Shown: positions 16,387-26,447 of the stretch, one piece after another
How positions within the stretch are numbered: the first letter of the stretch is position 1
Layout of the letters: each line of letters starts with the position of its first letter
Assembly (NCBI GenBank): GCA_000720805.1
Contig: JODI01000022.1
Span: 124,001 to 188,000, forward strand
From: Streptomyces violaceoruber
GTDB taxonomy: Bacteria > Actinomycetota > Actinomycetes > Streptomycetales > Streptomycetaceae
Length of the DNA stretch: 64,000 nt
Direction of reading: 5' to 3'
Position numbers and translations under genes: made by a program
The notes under the pieces: generated by a model
Seen by the model: only the letters and a program-made list of their open reading frames with translations
Told to the model about the DNA's origin: nothing
The model's database searches: none

Positions 16387-17730
16387 GTGACCTCACAGCC
16401 CTCCGGCGCTCCGGAACCGCCCGCCGTACCCCGGCCCGCACCCTCCGGGGAGTCCGCCCGGCCTTCGGCCAGCGACCCCCGCCACACCGTCGAGACCGTC
16501 TTCCGGATGGAGTCCCCCCGCATCATCGCCGGCGTCGCCCGGATCGTCCGGGACGTCGGTATCGCCGAGGAGTTGGCGCAGGACGCACTGGTCGCGGCGT
16601 TGGAGCAGTGGCCCGGGGAGGGGGTGCCGGGCAACCCGGGCGCCTGGCTCATGGCCACCGCCCGGCATCGCGCCGTGGACCTGATCCGGCGCCGGGAGAC
16701 CTACGCGCGCAAGCTGGCCGAGATCGGCCGGGACCTGTCGCAGGCGGCCCCGCCCGAGGAGCCCGCCGGCCTCGCCGATCTCACCGACCCCGACCGCATC
16801 GACGACGACCTGCTCCGCCTGGTCTTCACCGCCTGCCACCCGGTGCTGTCCGCCGAGGCCCGCATCGCCCTCACCCTGCGGCTGCTGGGCGGTCTGACCA
16901 CGGCCGAGATCGCCCGCGCGTTCCTCGTCCCGGAACCCACGGTCGCCCAGCGGATCGTGCGGGCCAAGCGGACCCTGGCCACCAGGAACGTCGCCTTCGA
17001 GGTGCCCTACGGCCCCGACCGCGAAGCCCGCCTGGGCTCCGTCCTCGACGTCATCTACCTGATCTACAACGAGGGGTACGCCGCCACGGCCGGCGACGAC
17101 TGGCTGCGCCCGGGCCTGTGCGAGGACGCCCTGCGGCTGGCCCGCGTCCTGTCCGGTCTGATGCCGAAGGAACCGGAGGTCCACGGCCTGACCGCGCTGC
17201 TGGAGTTCCAGACGTCCCGCGCCGCCGCCCGCACCGGGCCGTCCGGCGAGCCCGTCCTGCTCAAGGACCAGAACCGCAGCCGCTGGAACCGCATGCTCAT
17301 CGCCCGCGGCATCACCGCCCTCGGCCGAGCCCACCCGGCCTCCACGGGTGCTCTGGGCCCGTACGCCCTCCAGGCCGCCATCGCCGCCTGCCACGCGATC
17401 GCCCACTCCTACGAGGAGACCGACTGGACCCGGATCGCCCAGCTGTACGACCTGCTGGCCGTCCGCGCTCCCTCCCCGGTCGTCGAACTCAACCGCGCGG
17501 TCGCCGTGTCGATGGCGGACGGCCCGGCCCCGGCCCTGGAGATCGTCGACCGCCTGGCCGCCGAACCCGCCCTGCGGGACTACCACTTGCTGCCGAGCGT
17601 GCGCGGAGATCTGCTGCTGCGGCTGGGCCGTACGCGGGAGGCGCGGGCGGAGTTCGTACGAGCGGCCGACCTGACGCGGAACGAGCCGGAGCGGGCGTTT
17701 CTGCTCCGGCGGGCGGGGGAGTGCGGGTGA
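16387..17730 (+). CDS. ECF42-type RNA polymerase sigma factor with long C-terminal extension
   Basis: 447 residues from GTG 16387 (GGAGG nine bases upstream). Region 2 lies at about 38-110 (AEELAQDALVAALEQW, AWLMATARHRAVDLIRR), region 4 at about 140-200 (RIALTLRLLGGLTTAEIARAF and VPEPTVAQRIVRAKRTL). The remaining ~240 residues are helical (DVIYLIYNEGY, LCEDALRLARVL, ALQAAIAACHA, AVSMADGPAPALEIVDRL, RLGRTREARAEFVRA) in the manner of the TPR-like extension of ECF42, which is needed for activity in studied members. Paired with the DGPF protein upstream. No anti-sigma gene is adjacent. Confidence 0.92.
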   Translation: MTSQPSGAPEPPAVPRPAPSGESARPSASDPRHTVETVFRMESPRIIAGVARIVRDVGIAEELAQDALVAALEQWPGEGVPGNPGAWLMATARHRAVDLIRRRETYARKLAEIGRDLSQAAPPEEPAGLADLTDPDRIDDDLLRLVFTACHPVLSAEARIALTLRLLGGLTTAEIARAFLVPEPTVAQRIVRAKRTLATRNVAFEVPYGPDREARLGSVLDVIYLIYNEGYAATAGDDWLRPGLCEDALRLARVLSGLMPKEPEVHGLTALLEFQTSRAAARTGPSGEPVLLKDQNRSRWNRMLIARGITALGRAHPASTGALGPYALQAAIAACHAIAHSYEETDWTRIAQLYDLLAVRAPSPVVELNRAVAVSMADGPAPALEIVDRLAAEPALRDYHLLPSVRGDLLLRLGRTREARAEFVRAADLTRNEPERAFLLRRAGECG

Positions 17731-17771
17731 GCGCGGGGCGCGGGTGAGTACGGCGTGCGCTCACCGTCGCG

Positions 17772-18941
17772 TTACTTCAGGGGGTGGCCCAGCAGCATCG
17801 TCGGCGCCCCCGCGACCCGGGTCAGGAACACGGTCACCGCGTTCGGTCCGTGCGGCTTGGGGAGCGCCTTGCGGCGCAGCTCCTCCGGCTCCACCGCCGA
17901 CCCGCGCTTCTTCACGGTCAGGACGCCGACCTCCCGTTCCCGCAGCAGGGCCCTCAACTTCTTGACGTTGAAGGGGAGTCGGTCGGTGATCTCGTAGCCG
18001 GAGGCGTACGGGGTCGGGTGCGGTGCGTCGGCGGTCACGTAGGCGATCGTGGCGTCCACCAGTCCGCCGCCGAGCTGTTCGGCGACCTCGGCGACCAGGT
18101 GGGCGCGGATGACGGCGCCGTCGGGCTCGTACAGGTAGCGGCCGACCGGGCGGACCCGGGGGTCCGGCAGACCCCGGCCCAGGAGGGTGCGGGGGCCGGG
18201 CAGCAGGGTCGCGCGGACGGCTCCCGGGGCGGTGCCGAACCACAGCACGGCCTCCTTCACGTCACCGCCGTCCGAGATCCACTCGGCCTCGGCCTCGGCG
18301 GGCACGGCCTCGTGCGGGATGCCGGGGGCGACCTTCAGCGCCGCGTGAGGGGCCTTGACGGCGGCCCGGACCGCCCAGGACAGGGGCGGTGAGTACGCCT
18401 CCGGGTCGAAGATCCGGCCACGGCCGCCGCGCCGCGCGGGATCGACGAACACGGCGTCGTACGAGGCCGTGTCCACCTCCGTGACATCCGCCTCCCGGAC
18501 TTCGACGAGGTCGGCGAGGCCCAGCGCCTCGGCGTTCGCCCGGGCCGCCCCGGCCGTCACCGGGTCGCGGTCCACGGCCAGCACCCGGATCCCGGCCCTG
18601 GCGAACGCGATCGCGTCGCCGCCGATCCCGCAGCACAGGTCGGCCACCGAGGTCACGCCGAGGGCCCTGAGCCGCTCGGCACGGTACGCCGCCACGCTCG
18701 ACCGGGTCGACTGCTCGACCCCGTCGGGCGTGAAGAACATCCGCCCGGCGTCCTCGGCCCCGAACTTCGCCGCCGCCCGCTGCCGCAGCCGGGCCTGCCC
18801 GAGCGCCGCCGACACCAGCTCGGCGGGGTGCTCGCGGCGCAGCCGGGTGGCGACGGCGAGTTCGTCGGCGGGGGCGGTGGCGCGCACTTCGTCGAGGAGC
18901 GCGCGGCCTTCGGGGGTGAGGAGGGGGGCGAGGTCGTTCAC
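17772..18941 (-). CDS. Class I SAM-dependent methyltransferase, THUMP-like C-terminal domain
   Basis: About 389 residues from GTG 18939-18941; that GTG sits a few bases after CACAAT on the minus strand, so the message may be leaderless, and the start is uncertain. The SAM site is VADLCCGIGGDAIAFA with the acidic end of strand 2 in VLAVDRDPVT; a substrate motif FVDPARRGGRGR follows. The C-terminal ~90 residues (YEITDRLPFNVKKLRALLRE, VGVLTVKKRGSAVEPEELRRK) match the THUMP-like domain of a conserved actinobacterial methyltransferase family. An RNA substrate is plausible but unproven. Confidence 0.85.
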   Translation of the reverse strand: MNDLAPLLTPEGRALLDEVRATAPADELAVATRLRREHPAELVSAALGQARLRQRAAAKFGAEDAGRMFFTPDGVEQSTRSSVAAYRAERLRALGVTSVADLCCGIGGDAIAFARAGIRVLAVDRDPVTAGAARANAEALGLADLVEVREADVTEVDTASYDAVFVDPARRGGRGRIFDPEAYSPPLSWAVRAAVKAPHAALKVAPGIPHEAVPAEAEAEWISDGGDVKEAVLWFGTAPGAVRATLLPGPRTLLGRGLPDPRVRPVGRYLYEPDGAVIRAHLVAEVAEQLGGGLVDATIAYVTADAPHPTPYASGYEITDRLPFNVKKLRALLREREVGVLTVKKRGSAVEPEELRRKALPKPHGPNAVTVFLTRVAGAPTMLLGHPLK

Positions 18942-19031
18942 CGGATCATTGTGGGCCAGTAGGTGGACGGTCCGCCTCCGGCGGCGGTGTCGCCCGGGGT
19001 TCTCGGGGGTGGCCTGCGAAGATCCGGGCCC

Positions 19032-19832
19032 ATGGGGACCGTAGGACAAACATACAAAAAATGGGCTTGGTTGACGGTCGCGGTCCTGGTGCTGGCTCTG
19101 CTCGCCGGCTGTGCCCAGTCCGTCGACCCCATCGAACGGCTGGGCAGGAAGGCGGCGCAGCGAGTCGGCTCACACGGGCCGACCGGCACGGGGCAGCCCG
19201 CCGCGCGCGGCCCCCAGCCGGCGTACCGGCGCTGGGGTCTGGCGGCCCCCCTGCCGCCGGTCGTGCACCGCGTCCGCACCGCCGACAAGGTCGTCTTCCT
19301 CACCTACGACGACGGCGCCGAGCGGGACCCGCGGTTCGTCGACCTCGTCCGTGAACTCCGGCTCCCCGTCAGCATGTTCCTCACCGACAGCGTCGTCGGA
19401 CCGGGCTACGCCCACTTCGCGCGCCTCCAGGCGGTCGGCGCGAGCATCCAGAACCACACCCTCGACCACCCCGCCCTGCGCGGCCTGCCCTACGTCGGCC
19501 AGCGCGCCGAGATCTGCGGCCAGCAGGAGAAACTCCGCTCCCGCTTCGGCCTGCGCCCCCGCCTCTTCCGCCCGCCCTACGGCACCTACGACCCGACGAC
19601 CCTGCGCGCCGCCGCCGACTGCGGCATCTCGACGGTCGTCCTGTGGCGCGCCTCGATGGAGAGCGGCGAACTGACGTACGCGAAGGGTGAGAACAGGCTG
19701 CACCCCGGCGACATCGTGTCGGTGGCATCGGGCGAGTGGACGGACCCGACCCTGCGGGAGCGCACGGTACGGCTGCTGCGGGAGATCCAGGCGAGGGGGC
19801 TGACGGTGGGGAGGCTGGAGGACTACCTGTAG
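19032..19832 (+). CDS. Polysaccharide deacetylase (NodB domain) lipoprotein
   Basis: 266 residues. Signal peptide with lipobox LLAGC, the lipid-modified Cys being residue 27. The carbohydrate esterase 4 core has TYDDG (93-94 Asp pair; the usual TFDDGP with Phe replaced by Tyr and without the Pro), NHTLDHP (two metal-binding histidines, motif 2) and RPPYGTYD (motif 3), then LWRASMESGE and LHPGDIV. Likely removes N-acetyl groups from peptidoglycan or other amino-sugar polymers outside the membrane. Motifs are intact enough for activity. It lies divergent from the methyltransferase gene. Confidence 0.9.
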   Translation: MGTVGQTYKKWAWLTVAVLVLALLAGCAQSVDPIERLGRKAAQRVGSHGPTGTGQPAARGPQPAYRRWGLAAPLPPVVHRVRTADKVVFLTYDDGAERDPRFVDLVRELRLPVSMFLTDSVVGPGYAHFARLQAVGASIQNHTLDHPALRGLPYVGQRAEICGQQEKLRSRFGLRPRLFRPPYGTYDPTTLRAAADCGISTVVLWRASMESGELTYAKGENRLHPGDIVSVASGEWTDPTLRERTVRLLREIQARGLTVGRLEDYL

Positions 19833-19920
19833 TGGGGTCCGGGCGGGCCGAGCGGGGTCCTCGGCGGGCCAGGTCCTCCGGCGGGCCGAGCGGTGTCCTC
19901 CGGGCGGGCCGGGCGTGGGA
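19833..19920. repeat. Degenerate tandem repeats after the deacetylase gene
   Basis: Three imperfect units of about 25-28 bases built on GGGCGGGCCGAGCGGGGTCCTC run from the deacetylase stop to about 19920. They are non-coding and G+C rich. I see no hairpin followed by a T-run here. Confidence 0.45.
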
Positions 19921-19960
19921 CTCGGACGGCGACTTCTCGGCGCCGGTCACGGCAGTCCCG

Positions 19961-20033
19961 GCCTGTCCGGCGATTGAGGACGAGGCCCGTTCAGGGCCGA
20001 CAGCGGGGTCCGGGGGCGGCAGCCCTCAGGGCG
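19961..20033. repeat. Dispersed Streptomyces intergenic repeat (GTCCGGCG-TTGAGGACGAG type)
   Basis: CCTGTCCGGCGATTGAGGAC followed by a GGCCC...GGGCC stem and GGGGTCCGGGGGCGGCAGCC is a block I recall seeing in very many Streptomyces intergenic regions, usually downstream of genes. Only one copy is in this window, so its repeated nature rests on memory, not on this sequence. Confidence 0.4.
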
Positions 20034-20103
20034 ACGTCCACTTCGGCACCGAGCGCCGCGACAGGGAAAGCCGACCGGAAAATCCCGCGCCACGCCGGTG
20101 GCA

Positions 20104-20130
20104 TTGGCACTCCGCTTGACCGAGTGCTAA
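20104..20130. promoter_or_regulatory. CIRCE operator 1 (HrcA site) at the groES promoter
   Basis: TTGGCACTC-N9-GAGTGCTAA, one base from the CIRCE consensus TTAGCACTC-N9-GAGTGCTAA. It overlaps the -35 region TTGACC (20116-20121), so a bound HrcA repressor would block RNA polymerase. Confidence 0.93.
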
Positions 20131-20145
20131 TCGCAGTCATAGTCT
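20116..20145 (+). promoter_or_regulatory. groES promoter
   Basis: TTGACC (20116-20121) and TAGTCT (20140-20145) with an 18-base spacer form a good housekeeping-sigma promoter. It is embedded between two CIRCE elements and 130 bases from the groES start. Confidence 0.7.
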
Positions 20146-20150
20146 CGGGT

Positions 20151-20177
20151 CTGGCACTCCCCCCTGGAGAGTGCCAA
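20151..20177. promoter_or_regulatory. CIRCE operator 2
   Basis: CTGGCACTC-N9-GAGTGCCAA, a second HrcA site with outer arms changed relative to consensus (TGGCACTC/GAGTGCCA). It begins about 6 bases after the -10 box, so it spans the transcription start and would also be in the 5' end of the message. Confidence 0.9.
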
Positions 20178-20275
20178 CTAGCGACGGGCAGGTCCGGCAC
20201 CCGCGACGACGGATCCACCTGGTCGCCACCTCAGACAGTTAACCCCGTGAGATCTCCGAAGGGGGAGGTCGGATC

Positions 20276-20584
20276 GTGACGACCACCAGCTCCAAGGTTG
20301 CCATCAAGCCGCTCGAGGACCGCATTGTGGTCCAGCCGCTCGACGCCGAACAGACCACCGCCTCTGGCCTGGTCATTCCGGACACTGCCAAGGAGAAGCC
20401 CCAGGAGGGCGTCGTCCTGGCCGTGGGCCCGGGCCGCTTCGAGAACGGCGAGCGTCTTCCGCTCGACGTGAAGACCGGCGACATCGTGCTGTACAGCAAG
20501 TACGGCGGCACCGAGGTGAAGTACAACGGCGAGGAGTACCTCGTCCTCTCGGCCCGCGACGTTCTCGCGATCATCGAGAAGTAA
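20276..20584 (+). CDS. groES: Co-chaperonin GroES
   Basis: 102-residue lid subunit of the GroEL chaperonin. Family marks: [28 protein letters not shown] (the mobile loop that binds GroEL), [25 protein letters not shown] and [16 protein letters not shown] ending ([11 protein letters not shown]). GTG start at 20276 with GGGGGAGGT upstream. It is heat-shock controlled through the two CIRCE sites; the HrcA gene itself is not in the window. Confidence 0.97.
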   Translation: MTTTSSKVAIKPLEDRIVVQPLDAEQTTASGLVIPDTAKEKPQEGVVLAVGPGRFENGERLPLDVKTGDIVLYSKYGGTEVKYNGEEYLVLSARDVLAIIEK

Positions 20585-20616
20585 TTCACCGGCTTCACCG
20601 AGAAGCACGTGCTTTG

Positions 20617-22331
<1,715 letters not shown>

Positions 22332-22346
22332 GTGACACGCTCGGCA

Positions 22347-22390
22347 AAGGGCCCCGCTCCGCACCTGACCGGTGCCGGAGCGGGGCCCTT
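22347..22390 (+). terminator. groEL terminator
   Basis: AAGGGCCCCGCTCCG...CGGAGCGGGGCCCTT with inner GCACC/GGTGC makes a stem of about 20 pairs with one bulged C, beginning 15 bases after the groEL stop. Confidence 0.85.
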
Positions 22391-22667
22391 CCCCTTCGCG
22401 GGTCAGTTGCCCTTCCTCACGGGGCTGCGGGGCCGTGTGCCTTTCGTGGCGCTGGGAGCCGTCTGCCTTTCACGGAGCTGCGGGGCGTCTGCCCTTCGCG
22501 GGGCCGGGGTCGTCTTCCCCTCGCGGGCTGCGGAGCTCCCTCTTCGCGGGGCCGCGGGGCGTCGGCCCTTCGTGAGGCCGGGGTCGTCTTCCCCTCGCGG
22601 GGCTGTGGAGTCGTACCCCCTGAGTCGTACCCCCTTCGCGGGGCTCAGGGGCCGCTCCTTTCGCGGG
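22391..22667. repeat. Degenerate tandem array between groEL and the SnoaL-like gene
   Basis: About eight or nine imperfect units, roughly 30-35 bases each, built around CCCTTCGCGGGGC and GGGGTCGTCTTCCCCTC. Each unit contains a short self-complementary element (CCC-TTCGC-GGGG). The units differ by point changes and small indels. Apparent ORFs across the block are products of the repeat. No gene is seen in 22332-22667. Confidence 0.7.
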
Positions 22668-23357
22668 TCACTCCCCGAACGCGCCCAGCTGTTCCATCAG
22701 GCCGGCCCGGTCGTACTCCCACCAGCCCTCGCAGATCTTCCCGTCCCGGAACCGGTGCCAGGTCGTCCCGGTCATGACCACGCTCTGTCCGGTGGCCGCG
22801 ATCCCCAGGAAATCGCCGGTGTGGCGGCCGGCCCAGGTCCAGCGGGTGCACACCCGGTCGTCCTGCGCGATCTGGTCGTCGATCCGGAAGGTGAACTCGA
22901 AGGCCCGCCGCCACCCCTCGTACTGCTCGCGCGCCGCATCGACGCGCAGGTCCCCGGGGTTGGAGGGGTCGTGGTCCACGTAGTCCTCCGTGAACCGCTC
23001 GAACAACGACTCCGGGTCGCTGCGCCCGGCCTCCTCGAAGAACTCACGCGCCACCGCCGGGTTGAGCGGCTCGTCCCACACCACGTCCAGGTCGGTGAAC
23101 GTGGGCGTCTCCTCGCACAGGGCGATCATGTCCCGGAAGATCCGGTCGGTCTCCGGCAGCCCGGAGTTCCGCATCGCCTCTTCGTACGAGGGGAACTCCA
23201 CGATCTCGATGTAATGCGACGCGTCGGAGCGGTCCTTGCCGACCACCGCGTGCGTCGCGGTCCGCTTCCCCTTGGTCTGCTCGACCCAGGTGTCCATCAG
23301 CCGGTTCATCTCGTCGAACCGGTCGGTTCTGCAGTCGATGAGCTGTACGAACGTCAT
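22668..23357 (-). CDS. Two-domain protein: ABM-like plus SnoaL-like (NTF2 fold) domain
   Basis: 229 residues from ATG 23355-23357, preceded by GGAGGCGG. The first ~95 residues (TFVQLIDCRTDRFDEMNRLM, HYIEIVEFPSYEEAMRNS) look like a ferredoxin-like dimeric alpha/beta domain. The second part has FFEEAGRSDPESLFERFTED, VDHDPSNPGDLRVDAA, GDFLGIAATGQSVVMTGTTW and RDGKICEGWWEYD, the layout of SnoaL-like ester cyclases and isomerases of the NTF2 superfamily. Catalytic identity is unknown. It stands alone, convergent to the groEL side. Confidence 0.8.
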   Translation of the reverse strand: MTFVQLIDCRTDRFDEMNRLMDTWVEQTKGKRTATHAVVGKDRSDASHYIEIVEFPSYEEAMRNSGLPETDRIFRDMIALCEETPTFTDLDVVWDEPLNPAVAREFFEEAGRSDPESLFERFTEDYVDHDPSNPGDLRVDAAREQYEGWRRAFEFTFRIDDQIAQDDRVCTRWTWAGRHTGDFLGIAATGQSVVMTGTTWHRFRDGKICEGWWEYDRAGLMEQLGAFGE

Positions 23358-23433
23358 AGCACCGCCTCCGGCCCCCCTGGGCACGGGTCCTTCCCGCCCA
23401 TTGTCCCACCTCGGACGCGGCGCCACCCGCCCG

Positions 23434-24207
23434 CTACTGAGGCCCGTACTTGCGCCCCGTCCTCGAGGAGATCCCGCCGAGCAGCGACCGGGGAGTGACC
23501 TTCACCAGACCCATCAGCGCCTTGTACCGCGGATCCGGAATCGACAACGACTTCCCCCGCGCCAGATCCTCCAGTGCCGCGGCCACCAGCTTGTCCGCGT
23601 CCAGCCACATCCACCCCGGGATGTTGTCCGTCCCCATCCCGGCCCGCTGGTGGAACTCGGTCCGCACGAACCCCGGGCACAGCGCCATCAGCCGTACGCC
23701 ACTGCCAGCGAGGTCCTTCGCCGCCCCCTGCGTGAACTGCACGACCCACGCCTTGGAGGCCCCGTACGTCCCACGCGGCACGAAGGCCGCCACCGAGGCC
23801 ACGTTGACGACACCCCCGCGCCCCCGCTCCCGCATCGGCTCGGCCGCCGCCGACGTCAGCCGCAGCACCGCCTCGCAGTGCACCTTGAGCATGGTCAGCT
23901 CGTCGGCCATCGACACGTCGAGATAGCGGCCCTTGTTGCCGAAGCCCGCGTTGTTGATCAGCAGGTCGACGGCGTTCCGGCGGTCGCCGAGCCGGGCGGC
24001 CACCGCCTCGATCCCGTCGTCGGTCGCCAGGTCGGCGGTGAGGACCTCCGCCTCGATGCCGTGCCGGTCGTGCAGTTCGGTCGCCTGATCCCGCAGCCGC
24101 TCGGTGTCGCGGGCGACCAGGACGAGGTTGTGCCCGTCCGAGGCCAGCCGCCGTGCGAACGCGGCACCGATGCCCGCGGTCGATCCGGTGATGAGAGCCG
24201 TTGTCAT
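23434..24207 (-). CDS. Short-chain dehydrogenase/reductase
   Basis: 257 residues of the classical SDR fold. TGSTAGIGAAF (7-17) is the glycine-rich NAD(P) loop, with VARD at the end of strand 2; NNAGFGNKG lies at about 90, the catalytic Ser in NVASVAAF and YGASK with Tyr/Lys near 152-156, then CPGFVRTEFH. Arg at the end of strand 2 suggests NADP(H). The C-terminus (YKALMGLVKVTPRSLLGG) resembles SDRs acting on lipids or steroids. Substrate unknown; no operon partner. Confidence 0.9.
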   Translation of the reverse strand: MTTALITGSTAGIGAAFARRLASDGHNLVLVARDTERLRDQATELHDRHGIEAEVLTADLATDDGIEAVAARLGDRRNAVDLLINNAGFGNKGRYLDVSMADELTMLKVHCEAVLRLTSAAAEPMRERGRGGVVNVASVAAFVPRGTYGASKAWVVQFTQGAAKDLAGSGVRLMALCPGFVRTEFHQRAGMGTDNIPGWMWLDADKLVAAALEDLARGKSLSIPDPRYKALMGLVKVTPRSLLGGISSRTGRKYGPQ

Positions 24208-24303
24208 GGCGCAAGGTTAATGACCCGGACTGCGCGCGTCCGCCCCCTGCACAGGGCCGCCCGATGGTGAAGAACGGACGAACCGTCACCGTGCGGGGGC
24301 AGG

Positions 24304-24972
24304 TCAGGCTCCCTGCTCCTCCACATACTTCAGCGCCCACGCCCGCACCTCGGAGTGCAGCGCGTCGCCCGCCGCCAGCAGCCGCGGCAGCAGCACCCGC
24401 TCGGTCGTGACCGCCCGGAACAGCAGAGCCGCCGTCACGTCGTGGTCGGGACGGTGGACGATCTCGACGGGGTCCCCGGCGCGGATCTCACCCGGTTCGA
24501 TCACCCGCAGATACGCGCCCGAGCCACCACTGCGGGTGAAGCGTCTCACCCACTGCCGCTCACCCATGTGGCCCTGGAACGTGACGCACGGGATCCGCCC
24601 GCTGCTGACTTCCAGCACCACCTCGGATCCGATGCGCCAGCGCTCGCCGATCAGGGCGCCGGAGACGTCGATGCCCTCGGTGGTGAGGTTCTCCCCGAAG
24701 GTCCCGTTCGGCAGTTGCCGCCCCAACTCCCGTTCCCAGGCGTCGAGATCCTCACGCGCCACCGCGTACACCGCCTGCTCGTCACCGCCGTGGTGCTCCC
24801 GCTTGCACACCGCGTCCCCGGCGAGCCCACTCCCGCCGACGCCCTTCGGCCCGGGCGCCGCCACCCGCACGGGCCCCTCCACCGGCCGCTTGTCGATGCC
24901 GGTGACCCCCTCCGGGTTGTCCGTGTACGGCACGGCTTTCGGACGGCCCAGATTCACAGACAGCAGCTTCAT
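24304..24972 (-). CDS. MOSC-domain protein (YiiM-like)
   Basis: 222 residues. The MOSC core has KLLSVNLGRPK at the start, GDEQAVYAVAREDLDAWE, GTFGENLTTEGID, GERWRIG and the conserved cysteine in SGRIPCVTFQGHMG; YiiM-type proteins bind molybdenum cofactor and reduce N-hydroxylated compounds. A C-terminal helical tail (ALLFRAVTTERVLLPRLL) matches the 3-alpha extension of the group. ATG at 24970-24972, divergent from the LysR-type regulator, which might control it. Confidence 0.9.
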   Translation of the reverse strand: MKLLSVNLGRPKAVPYTDNPEGVTGIDKRPVEGPVRVAAPGPKGVGGSGLAGDAVCKREHHGGDEQAVYAVAREDLDAWERELGRQLPNGTFGENLTTEGIDVSGALIGERWRIGSEVVLEVSSGRIPCVTFQGHMGERQWVRRFTRSGGSGAYLRVIEPGEIRAGDPVEIVHRPDHDVTAALLFRAVTTERVLLPRLLAAGDALHSEVRAWALKYVEEQGA

Positions 24973-25043
24973 GAGGGCACACGGTACGAGGGGGGCAGCC
25001 AAAGCGTCGACGCATTATTCGCCACCCCCTCCAAGGCCCGCTT

Positions 25044-25961
25044 ATGCTCGACTCCGTGATCGAGGCCCGTCATCTGCGCGTGCTGCGCGCCGTCGCCGCC
25101 ACCGGCTCCTTCTCGGCGGCGGGGCGCGAACTGGGCTGCACCCAGCCCGCCGTCAGCCAGCAGATGAAGGCCCTGGAGGCCTCCGTCGGCACCCCACTGC
25201 TGATCCGCAGCGGCCGCGAGATGCGGCTGACCCAGGCCGGCGAGGCACTCGTCCGGCACGCCGCCGGGATCCTCGCCGGACTGACCGCGGCCGAGGAGGA
25301 GGTCGCCGCCATCGCGGGCCTGCGCGCCGGCCGGGTCCGCCTCGTCTCCTTCCCCAGCGGCAGCTCCACGCTCGTCCCCACGGCGCTGGCCGCCCTGCGC
25401 GCCGAACACCCCGGCACCCGGGTCTCGCTGGAGGAGGCCGAACCGCCCCGGTCCGTCGAACTGCTGCGCGAGGGCGACTGCGACGTGGCGCTCGCCTTCC
25501 GCTACGAGGGGGCGGCCGGCGTCGAGGAGTGGGACGACCTGGTCGTACGGCCGCTGCTGACCGACCGGCTCGTCGCTCTCGTACCCGAACGGCACCGTCT
25601 CGCCCGGACCCCGTCCGCGGAGTCGGTCGCCATCGGCGAACTGGCGGCGGAACCGTGGATCGCGGGCTGTCCGCGGTGCCGCGGCCAGTTGGTCGAGGTG
25701 TGCGAGGCCGCCGGCTTCACGCCCCGCATCGACTTCGCGACCGACGACTATCCCGCGGTGGTCGGCCTGGTGGGCGCGGGCCTCGGCGTCGCCGTCCTGC
25801 CCCAGCTCGCCGTCGATTCCGTACGGCCACGGGGCGCGCGCACGGTGACACTGGAACCGCCGGTCCGGCGGGAGATCGTCGCGCTCACGCTGCCGGACCT
25901 GGCACAGGTACCGGCGGTGGCGGCGACGCTGGACCGGCTGGCGCGGGCCGCGGCCCGGTGA
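25044..25961 (+). CDS. LysR-family transcriptional regulator
   Basis: 305 residues from ATG 25044; GTG 25056 is an alternative start that would fit the family N-terminus (IEARHLRVLRAV) better. The winged helix-turn-helix is FSAAGRELGCTQPAVSQQMKAL, followed by LLIRSGREMRLTQAGEAL. The C-terminal effector-binding domain runs to the end (RLVSFPSGSSTLVPTALA, DVALAFRYEG, VGLVGAGLGVAVLPQLA). It carries a Cys pair, CPRCRG, in the effector domain. Divergent from the MOSC gene by 71 bases, which is where its operator would be. Confidence 0.92.
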   Translation: MLDSVIEARHLRVLRAVAATGSFSAAGRELGCTQPAVSQQMKALEASVGTPLLIRSGREMRLTQAGEALVRHAAGILAGLTAAEEEVAAIAGLRAGRVRLVSFPSGSSTLVPTALAALRAEHPGTRVSLEEAEPPRSVELLREGDCDVALAFRYEGAAGVEEWDDLVVRPLLTDRLVALVPERHRLARTPSAESVAIGELAAEPWIAGCPRCRGQLVEVCEAAGFTPRIDFATDDYPAVVGLVGAGLGVAVLPQLAVDSVRPRGARTVTLEPPVRREIVALTLPDLAQVPAVAATLDRLARAAAR

Positions 25962-26114
25962 CGGGGCCGAAGGTGCGGGCCCGGTGACGCGGAGGAAGGG
26001 GCCGGTGACCGGCCGAAAGGGCTCGTACGGCGCCAGGGCGCCAAAGGCAGGAGCACACGCGTGCGTGCCCGGTAAGCAGAAACGTTCCTTCGGTTGTTCG
26101 GCCGGCCGGTCCGT

Positions 26115-26447
26115 TCAGTCGCCCGGGGAGTCGTCCCCGGCCGTGGTCGCCGCCGCCGACACCAGCCGGTGACGTGCCCTCCCCATGAGCTCCTCGCGCT
26201 CGTCCTCGGTCAGCCCGCCCCAGACGCCGTACGGCTCTCTCACCGCCAGCGCGTGCGCCGCGCACTGCGCGCGCACCGGGCACCTCATGCAGACCTCCTT
26301 GGCCGAGTTCTCACGAGCACTCCGAGCCGCCCCGCGCTCGCCCTCCGGATGGAAGAAGAGCGAGCTGTCCACTCCGCGGCAGGCGGCCAGGAGCTGCCAG
26401 TCCCACAGGTCCGCGTTCGGTCCGGGAAGGCGGGAGAAATCTGCCAT
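26115..26447 (-). CDS. whiD: WhiB-like sporulation protein WhiD
   Basis: 110-residue [4Fe-4S] protein of the Wbl family, which bind the housekeeping sigma factor and act as transcription regulators; WhiD is needed for late spore maturation. Cluster ligands Cys23, Cys53, Cys56, Cys62 are in LAACRG, EVCMRCPVRAQC; the Wbl turn VWGGLTEDERE and a basic tail RARHRLV follow. The sequence opens MADFSRLPGPNADLWDWQ, as I remember S. coelicolor WhiD, and it is next to bldM as there. ATG 26445-26447. The 391-base gap to bldM must hold promoters for both. Confidence 0.93.
   Translation of the reverse strand: MADFSRLPGPNADLWDWQLLAACRGVDSSLFFHPEGERGAARSARENSAKEVCMRCPVRAQCAAHALAVREPYGVWGGLTEDEREELMGRARHRLVSAAATTAGDDSPGD

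Noticed and set aside
22332..23498. 388-codon plus-strand ORF across the tandem array
   Set aside because: Made of the repeat and the antisense of the SnoaL-like gene.
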